Shown: positions 23,133-38,100 of the stretch, one piece after another | How the letters are laid out: each line of letters opens with the position of its first letter | Numbering within the stretch: position 1 is the stretch's first letter | From: Acridotheres tristis | Lineage: Eukaryota > Chordata > Aves > Passeriformes > Sturnidae | Assembly: GCA_037013685.1 (NCBI GenBank) | Contig: CM072891.1 | Span: forward strand, 9,896,501 to 9,960,500 | Direction of reading: 5' to 3' | Length of the DNA: 64,000 nucleotides | The notes under the pieces: model-generated | Told to the model about the DNA's origin: nothing | Databases searched by the model: none | The model's input: the letters and a program-made list of their open reading frames with translations, nothing else | Position numbers and translations under genes: made by a program

Positions 23133-26100
23133 GTAAGTGGAAAACAGAACAACCTGCAGGAGTCTCAGAGTTTTTATTCAGATTTGCCCCAATCTACAAC
23201 AGGTCAAGTCTCCTGTTATCTATAGGACATAAATTTCTAGGAAAACAAGATTGTCCTTTCTTGAATATTTGCAGTTACCAGGACCTGGAGTCAGAATCTT
23301 TCCATTGGTGCATTCATTTTATTCACCACAATGAGGAGGTGCAAATTGCCTGTTGCACATTGGAATGCTACAGTGGGGAATTGAAATAAGTAAAAACCAT
23401 TGTTCTTTACTCTCTTTTTCATCCCCTGTTCTTCTTCCCTCAGCAGCACTCAAGCAGAAAATCAAGTCCCTTGGAAAATGAAGAAAGAAAATGGATGATG
23501 CACTCTGTAGCCCCAAGTGATGATGCTAAGGTACCATATTTCAACAAACTAAAAATATAACCAATGCTTTTTTGAGAAGGGTAGGATCTGTTTTCCACCC
23601 CAGATTTGGTTATTAAAGATTCACGTGGTTATGTAGAAATAGGAATATTTAATGAAATAAAAATTTTCTTTAGATGCAACATCTGCATAGTATTAATAAT
23701 AGAATGTGTTGTTTTCATGGGTTTATTCCTTAGAGAAACCCCTTAGCGAAAATGTTCTCAATTTGCTGTTAAAATGAGAGTGACTTTGGCATTCTTCTAA
23801 TGCTATCTATTACTCTAATGGAACTCCAGAACAAATGGAGAATGTTGGCAGAGTCAGAAAGTCAGAGCATGGTTGTTGGTGAACCTTTGGGGTTTGGTCA
23901 TTAATGCCAGTTTTCAGAACAAATGCTGGCTTTGTTCCCTGTGCACCTCTCCACAATGAAAGAACAACTCTAGTAGGCTTTGCAGGGCCTCTGGCAGAAA
24001 TGCAGTTCCATCAAACACGTAGCAGCTCTATCAGTGATGGTTTTTGCTAGTGGCGTTGTGTCAAACTTCCTCAAAATAAAACATGGGGACTCCAAACAAA
24101 AGGAAAACCTACTTTTGATAGCATCTTAAATGATGTGTGATTCAAGTATCTATAGCTTATATATGCTTGGTTGTTTGTTTTATTTTTTTTTTCGTGTAGC
24201 CAGACTACCAAATGAACAGAAAACTACAAACATTGTCTTGCCTATGTATGTCACAACCTTATCAAACTGATTGATCAAACTGATCTCTTGTTAACAGCAT
24301 GCTGGCAGCTCCTACAGATGGATATTAGTGTACAAAAGGTACAAACTACCAGTGGGGAGTGAAACGTGCTGTAAAGGGCCAAGTGGCATAACCAAAACTG
24401 ACATGGCATTTAGCTGTTCCTAATTTGCTCTGTGTATATGTATGTGTGTATGCTAAAGCTCAGCAATAGAATGTACTAAAGCAGGAAAAGCAGTTGTTGG
24501 GGAAAACAATGGCCCAATCTTCTCAGCAGTTTTGTAATTATTTAATGTATTCATACTGAAGTTCTCTTTTGATTTAGAATATCCATGACTAAAAGCAACC
24601 AACCCCTCTTTACCACTAACACAGTTACATTTACATAAAGATTGTTAGGATCTAGCATATGTTTTAGAACATACATGAAGTAATAAAAAAAAATCTTGTG
24701 GCTATAAACTCCTGCATATAGGGCTATGAGACCCTTTCCACAGCTTCAACTCATTATTTATGCCATAATTTCTCTGTGCCAAATGAAATTCTGAAAGTTC
24801 TGTTTGCTGTCCACAGGCGTTTAACAACAAAACATTCTCAGACATTCTTTATTTATCTCCTGGCTTGGAATATATCTTCTCTCCTCTGTAATAAATCTTG
24901 ACAGAAAACTGGCATTAAAGGAACAAACTTGTCTAAACTGGCTGATTTCTGCCTCTTACAGGTATTAGGTTTCCTGGGCAGCTTTTGGTAATTGCCTCAA
25001 ATTTTGCAAGTTATAACTTGCCATCTTCAATAGGAGGATAATCATTAGTAGACAGCTATTAGAAAGGATAACATGCTTGTAGCAGACCTTGAGTTCCAGA
25101 AGAAGCAAACAGGTATAAAGCTTTCCTTAATGCAAATGCTCAAACACTTGCCTAAGTACTTGTTTCAATTTGAGAGGACTTTGCATAGCTGTGTGATAAA
25201 CTGAATAATTACTGGATTTGGTTTAGAAAAATATGCCTAGGGCTGTGCATGGAATTTAGCATTTGCCTACCTATAATGCAAAGCCAAATATGCTCCACTG
25301 CTAAATTTTCAGGAAACTGTAACAACAATTCACAGTTGTGTGGAACTGATAATGCTGAGATCTTACCTCTGCTGTTTAGAACACAGCCATGTAAAATATC
25401 CTGTGCTTTGCAGATGACTTTGAACAACAATGATTCATTTCTCATTTAGTTTTGGTATATACCCACCCAGAAGCTGAGATATTCTATTCTTTTTAGCCTG
25501 ATGAAGAGAATGCATTTTTTTGGCACTTAACCCACATGTTGTTTTGGATGTGCTGCTTCTGTATTCCACAGCAAAAAGTGTTAGCATTTTAACCAGTCAG
25601 CTCACTGAAAACATTCTGATATGGTTCCTGGCCATAAACTTGAGCTCATGGGCAAATCTTATATTAGGCACTATTTAACTTGCCTTTCAATTACCCAGAA
25701 TTTTATAAAAACATCAATCTTACCATTTTATTAGACAACTTCATAGCCTGGAAATTGCTGCATTTTTTGTGCAATTTCCTTTTATGACCTTCGTGTCTTT
25801 TGTTCTTAGAGTGATAGAAATTATTTGAGAAGTTAAGCTAAATTTTGTCATGATAGATTCCCCATGGTCCAACGCTCTGTGCACTTCAGCTGATGTACTG
25901 TCTTGTCTCACTGATTTCTTATGCTTTGACCTTTTTTTCAGTCTTTGACTTTTGTCACAGTAGCAGCACCTTTGCATGTGCTTTCTCTTATTTCACTTGA
26001 GAGTTTCTCCCTGTTGTTTTAATTGAAGTTTCTCAGAAAATAGATAACATCTTCTAATTACTTCATCTTCAGCCAGCTCTCCTCTATTTCACTTCAGATG

Positions 26101-29100
26101 TTTTTCCAAATTTTGGTCATTAGCTTTCATAACAACTTCGTTCTTTGGCCACCCTTTCTTGTTGATAATGTTTCATGTGTAGGGACACATATTGAGAAAG
26201 TAAGAAAATTACAGCCTGAAAAATATTCCAGGCTGGAGCTTTTCAGCTCTGTCCCAGCTGATAAGCTGGTCCAGCTCAAGGCTAGGCAGAATTTCTCCCA
26301 GGGTGATAATTTGGTCAAAATAAAAAGGAATTAATAACAAGATAGAACACCTGTTGTGGTGTGTGACCAGGCCCTGGGAATGGGGTGTCTTCTCTCTGAT
26401 CCAATCACCTTTCCTCTACTCTTGGAGTTGTGAGCCATGCTATAAAACCATGTGTGTTTCTGAATAAACTTGTCTCTTTCTTTCTATCATGAAAAACGAC
26501 CATGTAGCTGTGCATTTTATTTCTGCCACACTTTAAAGAATTGAAACCCCATTCCACGGCTACACTCATGTTGTGATTTTACCAAGAATTACTGATCTAT
26601 TTGTCTTCTGCCATTATCTGAACTTTTCCTTGAGCTCTTCATGAATATCAGTGACCACCTACTTACTGGTCACTGAAGTGGCCACCATTTCTTGACCCAC
26701 TATATACTGTGCCTTCAGTATTATTTGTCTGAATGTCTTTTTGCAAATACACAAGTGGCATCATAATAAGGTTGGCCGTTTCATAACTTCCACAGACCCT
26801 TGCTACTAGAACTACAAACTAACACTTCCCTGCTCCAAAATCTGCTTCATTTTAATGCTGTAATATTTTGTTTTCATTAATGGTTTGCTCAGAAGTCCTT
26901 TAAAAATTCCTAATTATTTCACGGCCTGACTAACTCAAGGTGACTTTTTAAAATGCATATTATTTATAGATATACTATTTATACTCTCCCCTTTTATTGG
27001 AGATACTCAATTCAGGATCTGCTGAGAACACATTTGTATGCAGATTAAAGCTCTTCACGTAGCAGTAGCATTCAGACCTCAGGATTTGACAGAGTTTGCA
27101 TTTTCTTTCCCCTGAAGAGCCTCGTCCTCAGACATTCACTGCAGTCATTTTATGTTACTCCTATCTAACAAGACCTGTTACTACTATAATTACACATCAA
27201 CTGCAGAAGCTATTACTCAATACCATCTGAAATTTCTGAAATTCCTTCTTTTCGTCTGCTTCTGTAGCCAAACATGGAGAGAGGGAGCCATCCCCAGTGC
27301 TGATTTCCCCTTTGCTTTCAGTCTCTTTAGTACAACCATGATTCAATTCTCTTTCTTTTCTATAAACCTGAGCTGTTTTGATAAATTTTCCCCAACTGTT
27401 CTCACAGTCAGACACTCAGTGTAACCACCTGTACTGCAGCTATATTAAGCATTGTCTGCTTTCTCCTTCTTTGTGCTGATATCCTGCTTGCTCCAGCTGC
27501 TGCTAGGGGCCATGATGGGTATGTTCTCTGAAGATGGGAAATCACAGCTTTTACAGACCCAGATGGTCAGGCCTGGCACTTTCAGCAAGGAATTGGAGAT
27601 AGACTTCTATGAAATGATTGTAGTCAAAACTATTCCATGTCTGTCAATCAGATAACCATCCTTGGTAAGGAAAAACCTCTGTTCCCACAAAGCAAACTAG
27701 GAGTGTTTGTCCAAAGCTGTGTGTTGTGTAGTCCTGAGACATTCCCTAAGGTGCTAACACTCATCCTTAGTCATCTGTCTCTCATGAAAATGACAACTTT
27801 AAAAACAAGCAAAAAAAAACCATGAAAAGACCTATCTCTTTCTCCCCTTCTCTCCATTTATCCAAGCACTGCATTAAAAGAAGAATCTTTTGTGTAGGCC
27901 TTGATTCTACCTACAACACAAGACAGGCTGTTGGTCAACAGTAAACCAAATTTGAAGCATCTCTGATTTCTGGATTCACTGAATTTTGTCTTCATATTGG
28001 CTGCTGTTGGTCATGTGTACAATTTAATGTTATGGCTAAATGAACTTTTTCAGCTTATTTATACCATCTTAACTTTCCTATTCATCCTTCTCTTTGTGTG
28101 CATGGATAGCTACAGGCTGTAGGGGTCAATAAAGTTTGTGGAGAAAGTGCATTTTGCTGCCTATTATATTTTTGCTGTGATGCCAACTGGTAGAGACAAC
28201 TTTAGCAGAACCTTGGTTCTTTTCAGTGCTTGGTTGCATTACAATCAATACACACATTCTGAACTTTAAAATACATCTCCTTTGTTGTGTTGTTTTGGTT
28301 TTTTTCAGCAGGAAGAAATGACACCTTACTCCTTGCTTACTGTAAGAATCATAAAGTTGAAAAATGCTCATCAGGCAGATTTTTGTAAGTACCAGATTTT
28401 TTTATTGATGTTACATTATTGTCAAATTACTGTATCAGCCCCTGCTTGTGCTGTATACTGCACAAATGCAAAACACTACAGTCTTACTAGCTAAAAATTT
28501 ACAGTTTAAGGCAATTGATTCCACAGAAAGCTATTTGTAATTTCAGAGATTTATTTGGTTATTGGGTTTTTGCCACATTATTTATCTGACAAGTTGGCTG
28601 TTTCAGGGGCTTGAAAACATCTTAACGCCAGTTTTAACAGATGTTTATATAACATGTCCATGACAAATGCATAAAACATAGAGCTGAAATACTTACAGAC
28701 CAATCCCTCTTAATTCTTTGGTTGTCTTGAGCATTGTGGCATCAGCTGACTCTTGTCCCCCAGTGAAAGATGTCTAGCAGAAATCTTCTGGGGACTGTGG
28801 TACACAGCACATTACTGCTGACATGCAAAGTGTTCTGAAAATGTGTGATATTTGGACAGCCCTTGCCTGGTGGTTCACATTCCCAGAGATTTTTCTCTGA
28901 GAATTTTCTCCTGCCATTCCTACATGTGTCTCATGAACTTGGCACATCACTAATAACACAGTTTTGCATATTCCTTTACTACAACTGTTCTTCCTTCTCT
29001 TGTTTTGTATTATCTTTCCTTTTTGGGAGATCCTTATGAGGTTTGCTGAAGCCATAATATCCTACAGATAAAATTTCTCACCATCTCTTTGTATTTCACT

Positions 29101-32100
29101 CACTTTGGTGTTTCAAGAGCATGGATGTCATCCTTGTCAATTTTTTGTTTACATTGTCTGAAATATTGGGTTGCAGAGAATAGAAAAAATATTATAGTAT
29201 AGCAAAAAAGATCAAATTAATTTCTATTCCTTTTGAGAGCTATGAAACACTTGAAACACTGCATGTATGTGCAAGACCTCACCTTCATTCCTTTGAACTG
29301 TTGATTTAGTTTCTCTATCTATCATCTTTGATCTAGAATGAAAACTGAACAAGATAAGAGCCGTGATTCAGCTGCTTATGCAAAGAGATTGCACAAAATA
29401 AAATTATGCTGCATTCTCAGAAAATAGTGTTAGAGTTGTGACCTTGTCCTCCATCCTGAGGCCAAGGAGATTTCTGAGAAATCTCCCTTAGTGAGACGTA
29501 GGCATTTTGAAAATCCCTGTTAGTACCAAAACATACACCCCTGGAGTAGAGCTTAAGACATGTGAGCTCAGTTTTTAGCTCTGTTTATGGACTTGTTGCA
29601 TAAGAAGTTTAGGCAAATTTATACGTCAAAACATTCTGTGCCTCTGTTGCCCTGTCTACAAAACATAGAATATGTTCTCCAACACATTTTATCTCTCTCC
29701 TATCTGTTTAGGTGATGTGCTCATTTTGAATCTCCTACTATTGTAGAGAGATTTTAATTTAAGATGTTAGGTAAGGCCTAGAAACAGTGGGAAATATTTT
29801 CAGATTCTTTTATTAATTACCAGTAAATAAGGCTTGGGGACCAGCTGGTGAAGAAAAAGATGTCTTTTCTTTCTGTCAGTAATTCCCCAGCTACTCTGTG
29901 AGCCTGTTTGAGCCTGTTTCCTAAGGATGTCAGAGAATGAAGAACTGCAGAGCAGGATGCTGTTGAACAAGGAAGATAAACAAACATTAGATAGTTTTTT
30001 GTTGACTGAGTAGCAACCTACCTCTGCTTTCAAAGAGGTTGAAGTCTCACAGGAAAAATAGTGTGATACTCTGCGATTTAAAAACTTAAGTAGGATTCAA
30101 AAAAGAGAGTGTAGCTTTCAAGTGCTTGATTTTGCACTGCTATTGATGTTCTTTGAGCTTAGCATTTTTATTTCAACATCTGAATGCATTTGAAGTATCA
30201 GAAAACTAAAATAACTAGACATGCTACTGTGTGCTAATGAGAATAATAAAATCATATTTACCTAGCTTTTTCTCAGCAATATGATCTTTCCGCTGGAAAA
30301 CTGATCATAAGCATCTGATATAGATGCTATCTGAATTAGATATCTGTAGAAGAATGACGACTTTTGTAATAACATATTTCAGACTTCCCTAGATTTTGTG
30401 TTTCCCTGTGTCAAATCCAGGAACAAGCCACTTTTTCAATCAAGTGCGGCTGCTTCTGACTTGCTTTTTCTGCCTGCATGCTAGATTCCAAGCTTTTTCA
30501 GCATGTTCAGTGCTCCATTCCATGGTTTCCATTCCTCTGTTTGTTGCAAGTGCAGTTACACTAGGTCATTTGGTCATAGAGTTTCTACATTTTTATTTGA
30601 CTTGCCAAATCCTGACTTCAGGGATCACCACTTCTGTATATTTCCACTGATATGCCCCACTATCACATGCACTCAATTTAATCTTGGCTGCTTTTTAAAA
30701 ATATGCACCTCAAAATCCATGGGATATGTGTTTCACAAGCCTGGGATGAAATCCAAGTTTATCCTGAAATCTGATGTTACACCTTTGCCTGTAGACAACA
30801 CATGCTGACAGAGTTTGGCACACAAAGAAAAAATTTAAGCTGAAAAGAAAACAGTTCACTCCTCCTGAATGGGTCAATTGGCCCCTTTCATATCCCTGCT
30901 GTCACCCCACCCCTTTTGGTCTCCTCTGTACTCCGGTGATGTCCCTCTCCAACATCTGCTTCATGCTACATATAATTGGTTTCTGTCTAGTCTGATCTTA
31001 CCATGCAAATGCTCTTGACAGATCTGGGCTAATTATTTTCCACTGTACTCCCAACTAACCTTTATGCCAATTAGTAATCATGGGTCAGACTCAAATGTTT
31101 CTGGCACTCCCTGATCTCACTGTGGGCACTGGAGAGGAGGACACCAGATAAGATCACTTACACTCATCCTGCTGCCCTGCAGGCACTCAGTGTCATCACC
31201 AGGCTCCAGTGCTCTATGCAGCTTGGTGTGAAGGTGGTGGGGGTACAGGAAAGGAATAAATTCCATTAGAGTCTCTTGCAGTCTGGCACTTGTTTTGCAG
31301 TGGAATTCCCCTCCTCAGTCCAAGACTGCATGTAGCCTTCGGTAAAAGAATGACTTTTTAGGTCATTGGTGTGTCCATTTGCTCCTTCTCAGCTGGAAGT
31401 CAGTGCTAGTGCTTTTACAGAAGCTCATGTTTCATAACTCTGTTCATGGTGTCACTTCTACAGAACTCCCCATATGTGGGAGGAATATCTGGTCAGCATG
31501 AGATGACAGGGAAAATGATGTATTAGCTTCTTTTCTTGCTGCTGACAGCCCTTCTAGTGACTGTTTCCCAAAAGAATGGAAAAGGAGCTGGGTGATGGGA
31601 GAGGGGGACCACGGGGGCACAGACTCCAACATTTTCCAGCTGCTCTCCTTAAACAAGTGAGTTATTGGGTGGCCACACAGAGCTGCACGAAGCTCCCAGC
31701 TCTGCCCACTTTCACTGTCATTTGCACTTACTTGTTTTAGGGCAGCCCCTAAACCCCACAGCTGAAGCTGACACCGTGTCCCTGCTCCATGGACAGAGAG
31801 GATGAGTGAGGGGATCTGCCTCATCTGGCATGCCTGAAGCCCAGGCACCAAGAGAGGGGATTTGCCCTGAGGCAATGGAAGTGGAAGCAAACCTCTTCCA
31901 GATCCTTGGGCTGCACAGTGAACAAACCTGCAGTTACATCATCTCTCCAGCACTACTTAGTGCCATGTGAAAGAGCAAAACTCTGCTGGACTCCACTGGA
32001 TCTCACCTAATTCTGAGGACCTGAGTAAAGAGGTCTCTGTGACAGTCCTGCTCTCTGAAACTGGCAGCCTACATGGGTACCAGCTGATTCACATTCCAAA

Positions 32101-35100
32101 AGATGACCTTTGCTGCTGGAGTGCATGTTCAGGCTCTTTGACACACATGAGGTGAAATCTGGTGGTGTCAGGTCTGGCACTTAGCCCCGCTGGTACTGGG
32201 TGATTGCAATGCTCTTCCTGGGCTGCAGAGCTGAATTTGAGATCTGTGTCCCAGTAATAAATTACTTGGAGTGAGCTTCAGGTTGACAGGCACTTTTTTT
32301 TCTGGGACACAGTGACTTCTCTGAGAGAAGTCTTGACAGATCAAGAGGCTGTCAGAGCTGAGGTAGGAAAGGTAAAGTCTTGGGCTGAAACGTGACTGTA
32401 CTCAGTCGTATTTTCTACTGTAGAAAACAGACACATGTGCAAACTTTCTCAGCTGTGGAAACAAACCTGTTAGTTTTAGCTGGGATGTCAGAATAATCAC
32501 TCCTCTCCCTTGACTCTTCCTTTTGTTTTCAGATCTTCCTTTGGTTTTTCACCTTTGAATGAAGATAGACCTTGTATATTTATTAAAAAAGGAGCTCAGA
32601 GCCTCTGCTCTAAGATCCTATGAAATTAATTTGTGGAAGTTTTTGTATTATCCCTTCAGAAGAAATGAGTCAGTTCTGTAGCAGTACACTTGGAGCCTTT
32701 GCAAATCAGAGTCATTCTTCAGGGACATTAAGGGTTATTTTTCCTACAGAAAATAAGTGCAAAAAATATTAGGGAGATTACAGCTAGTGCAGGTGATACT
32801 AATGTCCCTGTCCCAGGAAAGCAAGTGGTGCCAGTGGGAGCAGGATGGAGTGGTGACCCAGGGTATGAAACTTTGACTGCAACAGGTACTGCACCCATTG
32901 AATCTGCTCCAGGGAGAAAATCCTACTTGGCCACTTGATTTAAATGACTGAATTGGGTGAAAGGCTCATCCACATGGGGATTCATTCATCTCTGGTCAAA
33001 GACATCACTGATTAGGCACAGTAGATCTATGAGCTTTTGTTATTTCCACAAGGAAGCCACAGAGAGTAATATTGTGCTTACAAATAGTATTGCACTGGGA
33101 TGCTGGTACAGCTCTTAGCCAAGTTCAAATCCTCTCTCAGATAGCAGTAGTAGGTAAATCCTTAATACTGTTTGTATTGTACTAAGCTGGTGAGGAAAAA
33201 TGTTCCCAAAGATGGTGTCCAGAAATTGAGAAATGGGAGCGGTTCTCCTCCTCTTCTTGGGCAAACTGTAGTAAACCAGGATTCAAGGAGAACCTGTCTG
33301 TGCAGGTGAAGAATATTTCACTAGGAGAAAATTATTTCTTGGTTTTGGTGTTACGAAATGCAGTAACAGGACAGATGGGATTTTGTCGTTTACATTCATT
33401 GTTTTTACGAGACTAGTTTTTCTTACATGCTTTGGTTTTCAGTGCTGTAATTTTCTCCTTACCTGTGATGGAGATGAGTGATTTTAGCACGTGATGGTTC
33501 ATCTCAGGTACACCCTGCAGAACTGTACTCTCACAGAGTAGCACGCATGGCTGCAGTTCTGAACTACTTCTTTTGGTCTTGTATTTTTAACCCATCTTTA
33601 GCACTGAGACAGAGTTGAGAAGTGGTCTCACCATCATACAAATCAAATCAGAAGCTACAAATTGGAAAAGGACATCAGGGTCCCTTAGTGCTGACTTTCA
33701 AAGAGTCTGTGAGTTCAGATGTCTCAGCATTCACATGAGGTGACATTATGGCATCAGGGAAGTTGCAACACGTGCACTGAAATAAGGGCCTGGCATGGCA
33801 TGAAACTGCTAAAAGACCCCAGCAACTGCATTACAACTGGAGCATGAAGAAAATGCAAAGAGAAATTTTTTGTATTAGCTCTCAGGTAGCAATGAATAGA
33901 CTGGAACATTTTCAGTAGCTCTCTCACTTTTTTCAGGGATAAGAGGGAACAATGTAAGCTGATTAGTAATTTCAAGGGCTCCCACATAATAATGATGTCA
34001 TAGTCATCCTAGTATTCAGCAGACATTCAACTATCCTGTTATTTTTTTATTTATCTCACTGTTTGCCTCACAGTTTAGCCTCAGTTTAGGTGGACTGCCA
34101 CTTCTACAGAAATACATAAGCTCAGTTAGAGTCACAGCATGGGGATATAGTGTGTAAAATTAAAGGAAAACATAGAAAATCACAGGAGTCCTATGGAAAA
34201 CTGTAACCTCTCCACATTGGTAGGGACTGTAGATTGTGGCAAAACCACATGTGGCATAGTTCCTTTTTTTCACTGGATGAGAATGTACTTTGTCCTACAG
34301 GTGAGGTGGTATCACCTCACCCCATCTTCAGGTCAAATTTGCATACAGGAGTTACTAACACTATTATGTAATTTATCTGTGGCCAATTAGCCTTGTTACA
34401 GCAGAATCACACAAAGTGAGTTGTGAAGGCACTTCTGGAGACTGTGTAGTGCAGACCCCTGCTGTAAACAGGATTGGCTTCAGTAGGTTGTTCAGAGCCA
34501 TATCCATTTGGGTTTTGACCATCTCCAAGGGTAGAGACTTCACCTTTCTGGGCCATCTGTGACAGTCTGTGGCAGTGTTTACAGTATTGTGGTAAAAATG
34601 AAAATTTTACTTATGTTTCAGTGGGATTCCCTGCATTTTGTTTTCTGTCCATTGCCTTTTATCTTTCACTGTTTCCTCTCCCTGATCAGGTATTTACACA
34701 AATTGACAAGACCCTGTAAACCTTCTCTGCTTCAGGCTGAAGAGTCTCAGCTCTCAGCTTCTCCCCATAGAGCAGATGATCCATTCCCCCATTTTCTTTC
34801 TGGACTTATTTGTCCAGCTCACTTTAGCACATCCTTACCTCTCTTGTACTGGGGAACCCAGAGATGTGGCCTTTGTCAGTGCTGAGCAGGGAGGAAGGAT
34901 CACCCTCCCAGCTGCTGGCTACTCTCCTGATGCAGCTCAGGAGGCTGCTGGCCTCGCTGGCCACACCTGGTGTCCACTGCCATGCACAGCTGCCTCTCTG
35001 CAGAGCTGCTGTGCAGCTGGTCAGCCCTCAGCCCATCCTGCTGCTGGGGTTTTGTCTCCTCATCTCAAGGACTTTGCTTTTCCCTCAGTGAAATTCATGA

Positions 35101-38100
35101 GGCTCATTTGGCCAGTCCTCCCACCTGCCATTCAGGTCCTTTGGAATGTGTCAACCACTCTCCCACAGCCTTCTGGTGTGCCAAGCACTCCCCCAAATTT
35201 TGCTCCACCTGCAAACATGCTGAAGCTGAACTCTGTCTCATCACTCACATTGTTAATTTAGCACAGATGTTAAACAGCACTGGCCCCACTATCAGCCTCT
35301 GGGGTGCACCAGTAGAGACTGGCCTCCACTTGTACTTTGTGCTGCTGATCACAATCACTTGATCCTGGTAGTTAAACCAGTTTTTAATCCACCTCACTTT
35401 CCAGTCATCAGTTTGGCAAAACATTGTCAATAGCTGATTTTACGTAAATATTTATGAAATCAACATGCATACTGAACAGTAATTTAAGAAAGTAGCCTCA
35501 TGAAGATATTTTGCCAAAGGAAACACTCCAGAAAATAAGTAAGTTCCAGATAAAATAGTAACAAAAGACATTCATAATTGCTGCAGCTGTCCATTCATTG
35601 TTGTCTCAGAGATTTCGCATTGCCAGCTTTCTCTGTTCTATCACAAGCCTTAATTTATACAGTGTGTGATGAAAAAATGAAATTTAAAATAAGGGCAAAG
35701 CTTTTGATTTTCAACACCATTTTGGTTTCCTCTAAGAAAACGAAAGGAAAAGAAAATAATGTACCTTTGCAAGTTCAGCAAAAAATATAGAAATGTCTCC
35801 TTCTTGCACCTTATGATAGCTAGAAACTAAAAGGTAGAGAAATTATGTCTTAAATCAGTTTAGAAGTGTTAATTTCTGAATTGCATCCCACCTCATCCAC
35901 TTTGGCAGTTTTGGAGATGCTGGATTCATGTTTTTGGAACACTTGAGCTTGGCAGTTGTATGTGCGTTAATGAGAGGAGGGATGGTCCAGATGCCCCGAA
36001 GCCACACTCAGTTTTGGCTGTTGCACAGGCTCTGTAGATCAGAGGCAGTGATACCATTTATCAGGATGAGTACATCACAGCTCAGCAGGATGTCAGGCAG
36101 CACGGTGAGGGGAGAACTTCCAGTTATCAGAGAAATCAGCAGCACAGCCCTCCTGCTCTTAGTAAATTAAATATTAAACTGGTAATTGCCAAAATCAACA
36201 TATTATCCAGTCACCTCTATTATGTTAAAATCTGAGACTCTGAAACATTGTCAGTGGAAATAATTTCAAAGACGGGCAATCTGCTACCTTCTAGAGAGAA
36301 AATTCTGGGCAGTATCAAGAAATGCCTTCAAGATTCAGCATGAAATGTTACATGGGGATCTCCCTAATTGACAGGCATGCTCCCCATAGGATGTCACAGG
36401 GCCTCTGGATTTCAGACAACACCTTATTTTTAGGCAAAATATCCCAAAGCAATATATCCTGAACAAAGACATGGGGATGAACTCCCTTTTAACCTTGAGG
36501 GGCAGACTCAAGGCCTGTACCATGTTTACAGGTAGTAGGTGTTCTTCTCCCTGCTCATGAGATGGGTCTCTCTGCTACCAGACTCCTTTTCTTGCCAAAG
36601 CCTGTGTTTGCAGAACAGGATGGATCAACCCTTCTATCTGCCACTGGAAAAGTTCCTGTCCAAGGTCTGAGAATCCCTTTGGTTCAGGATCTTTGGGAGA
36701 TGGTAACATAGAGCAAGTGCAGCCTCACTCCACTCCCTCCATCCACAAGATGCAAATAATTTCTACCACTTCACTTCTCCTGGGAAGAGATGTGAAGTAC
36801 GAATTAGATTCCAGGTCTTTCAGGCATCAGCAACACCAGGAAAAGGCTCCAGTTCCTACTGAGCTCCTAAAGCAGCAATTGCTCTGCTGGTAAGCCTCTC
36901 CCTTCCTACCCCGCCTAGGGAGACGATGATCAAGGTCACTGAAATAATTAATTTTCTGTCATAAAGAGTTAATTACCAGGTATGTCAGACATTTGCTATC
37001 TGAATCAGACTTAAACCTGATTCTTTTGATATTTCTCACGAAGTTAAATTGCTACAGAGACAACTTATACACAATCCCTCTCAGAGTCTGAAGTTAATGC
37101 TCTGCTGCCTCTGTCGCAGTTTCGCCTGCCAATTTTTTTTTGTATGGAGCAATACAAGCCTCCTGAGTATACACACTGTTCTATTTGCTAGCCAGGATTG
37201 TATTTTTTCTTTGAATGTATAAGATTATGTATAATCGTTTGAATACACTGCTTATTAAAAATAAGTGTTGTGATAAGCAAATTAATTTTATCTAGCTCTG
37301 TGCTTTCTATCTTCCTGGTTTGGCCAATGTTTATCAGAAAGAATTGGCCATCTCTCATCCATGTTGAAGCTATAGAGCATTTTAATGCCTCCACTGCTTG
37401 TATCATGTCTGCCAGATATTGTGTGCTTCTGTTTCTACAGTAAGCCAATCTGATTGCTATGTGAGGCTCTGGTTGCCAACAGCTTCAGATGAAATATTCC
37501 ACACCAAAACCATCAAAAACTGCAGAAATCCTGTGTGGAATGAAACTTTCTACTTCCGGATACAGAGAAAAGTCAAGGTAAACAGCCCAAAACCTCTCTT
37601 TTTCATCTAATCTCTGCACAGTGTCTTTCAGTTTATCCCAAAACCCCTAAACTAGAAATGTCTCCCAGTGCATTTCTGAGTTTACTTAAAATTCCCCATG
37701 TAAGCTGAAGCACAACAATTCTCACTTTGCTGGAATCCAATTTACTACCAACAGATAGTTATTATTTATGTATGGGTAATGAGTCTGACCTCCTTGGGGA
37801 AGGCTGATGGTACCCGTGACAGTGACAACACAGAGAAACTGAAGTGAAAATATAAAATTACGCTGTGACAGAAAAACACATCTTTTTCTGAAAGGACATG
37901 AAGTAATGGCAGGAGATAATGCCAAATTCTTATATGATTAAGATCTTTATTCAGTTTGTTGCTGATAATTGAACTACACTCAAATACCTGTGAACAGGTG
38001 ACTGAAAGCAGAATGTCCAAGGACATAGAAAGGTGATTATTGATATGAAGTAATCTCTATTGCCCCTGCTGATATGATATGAAGCAATATAGGGCTTTTG

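Noticed and set aside
31444..31890. 148-codon minus-strand reading frame in copy B intron 3
   Set aside because: Not recognisable, no splice context or promoter, and of a length expected by chance in 64 kb.
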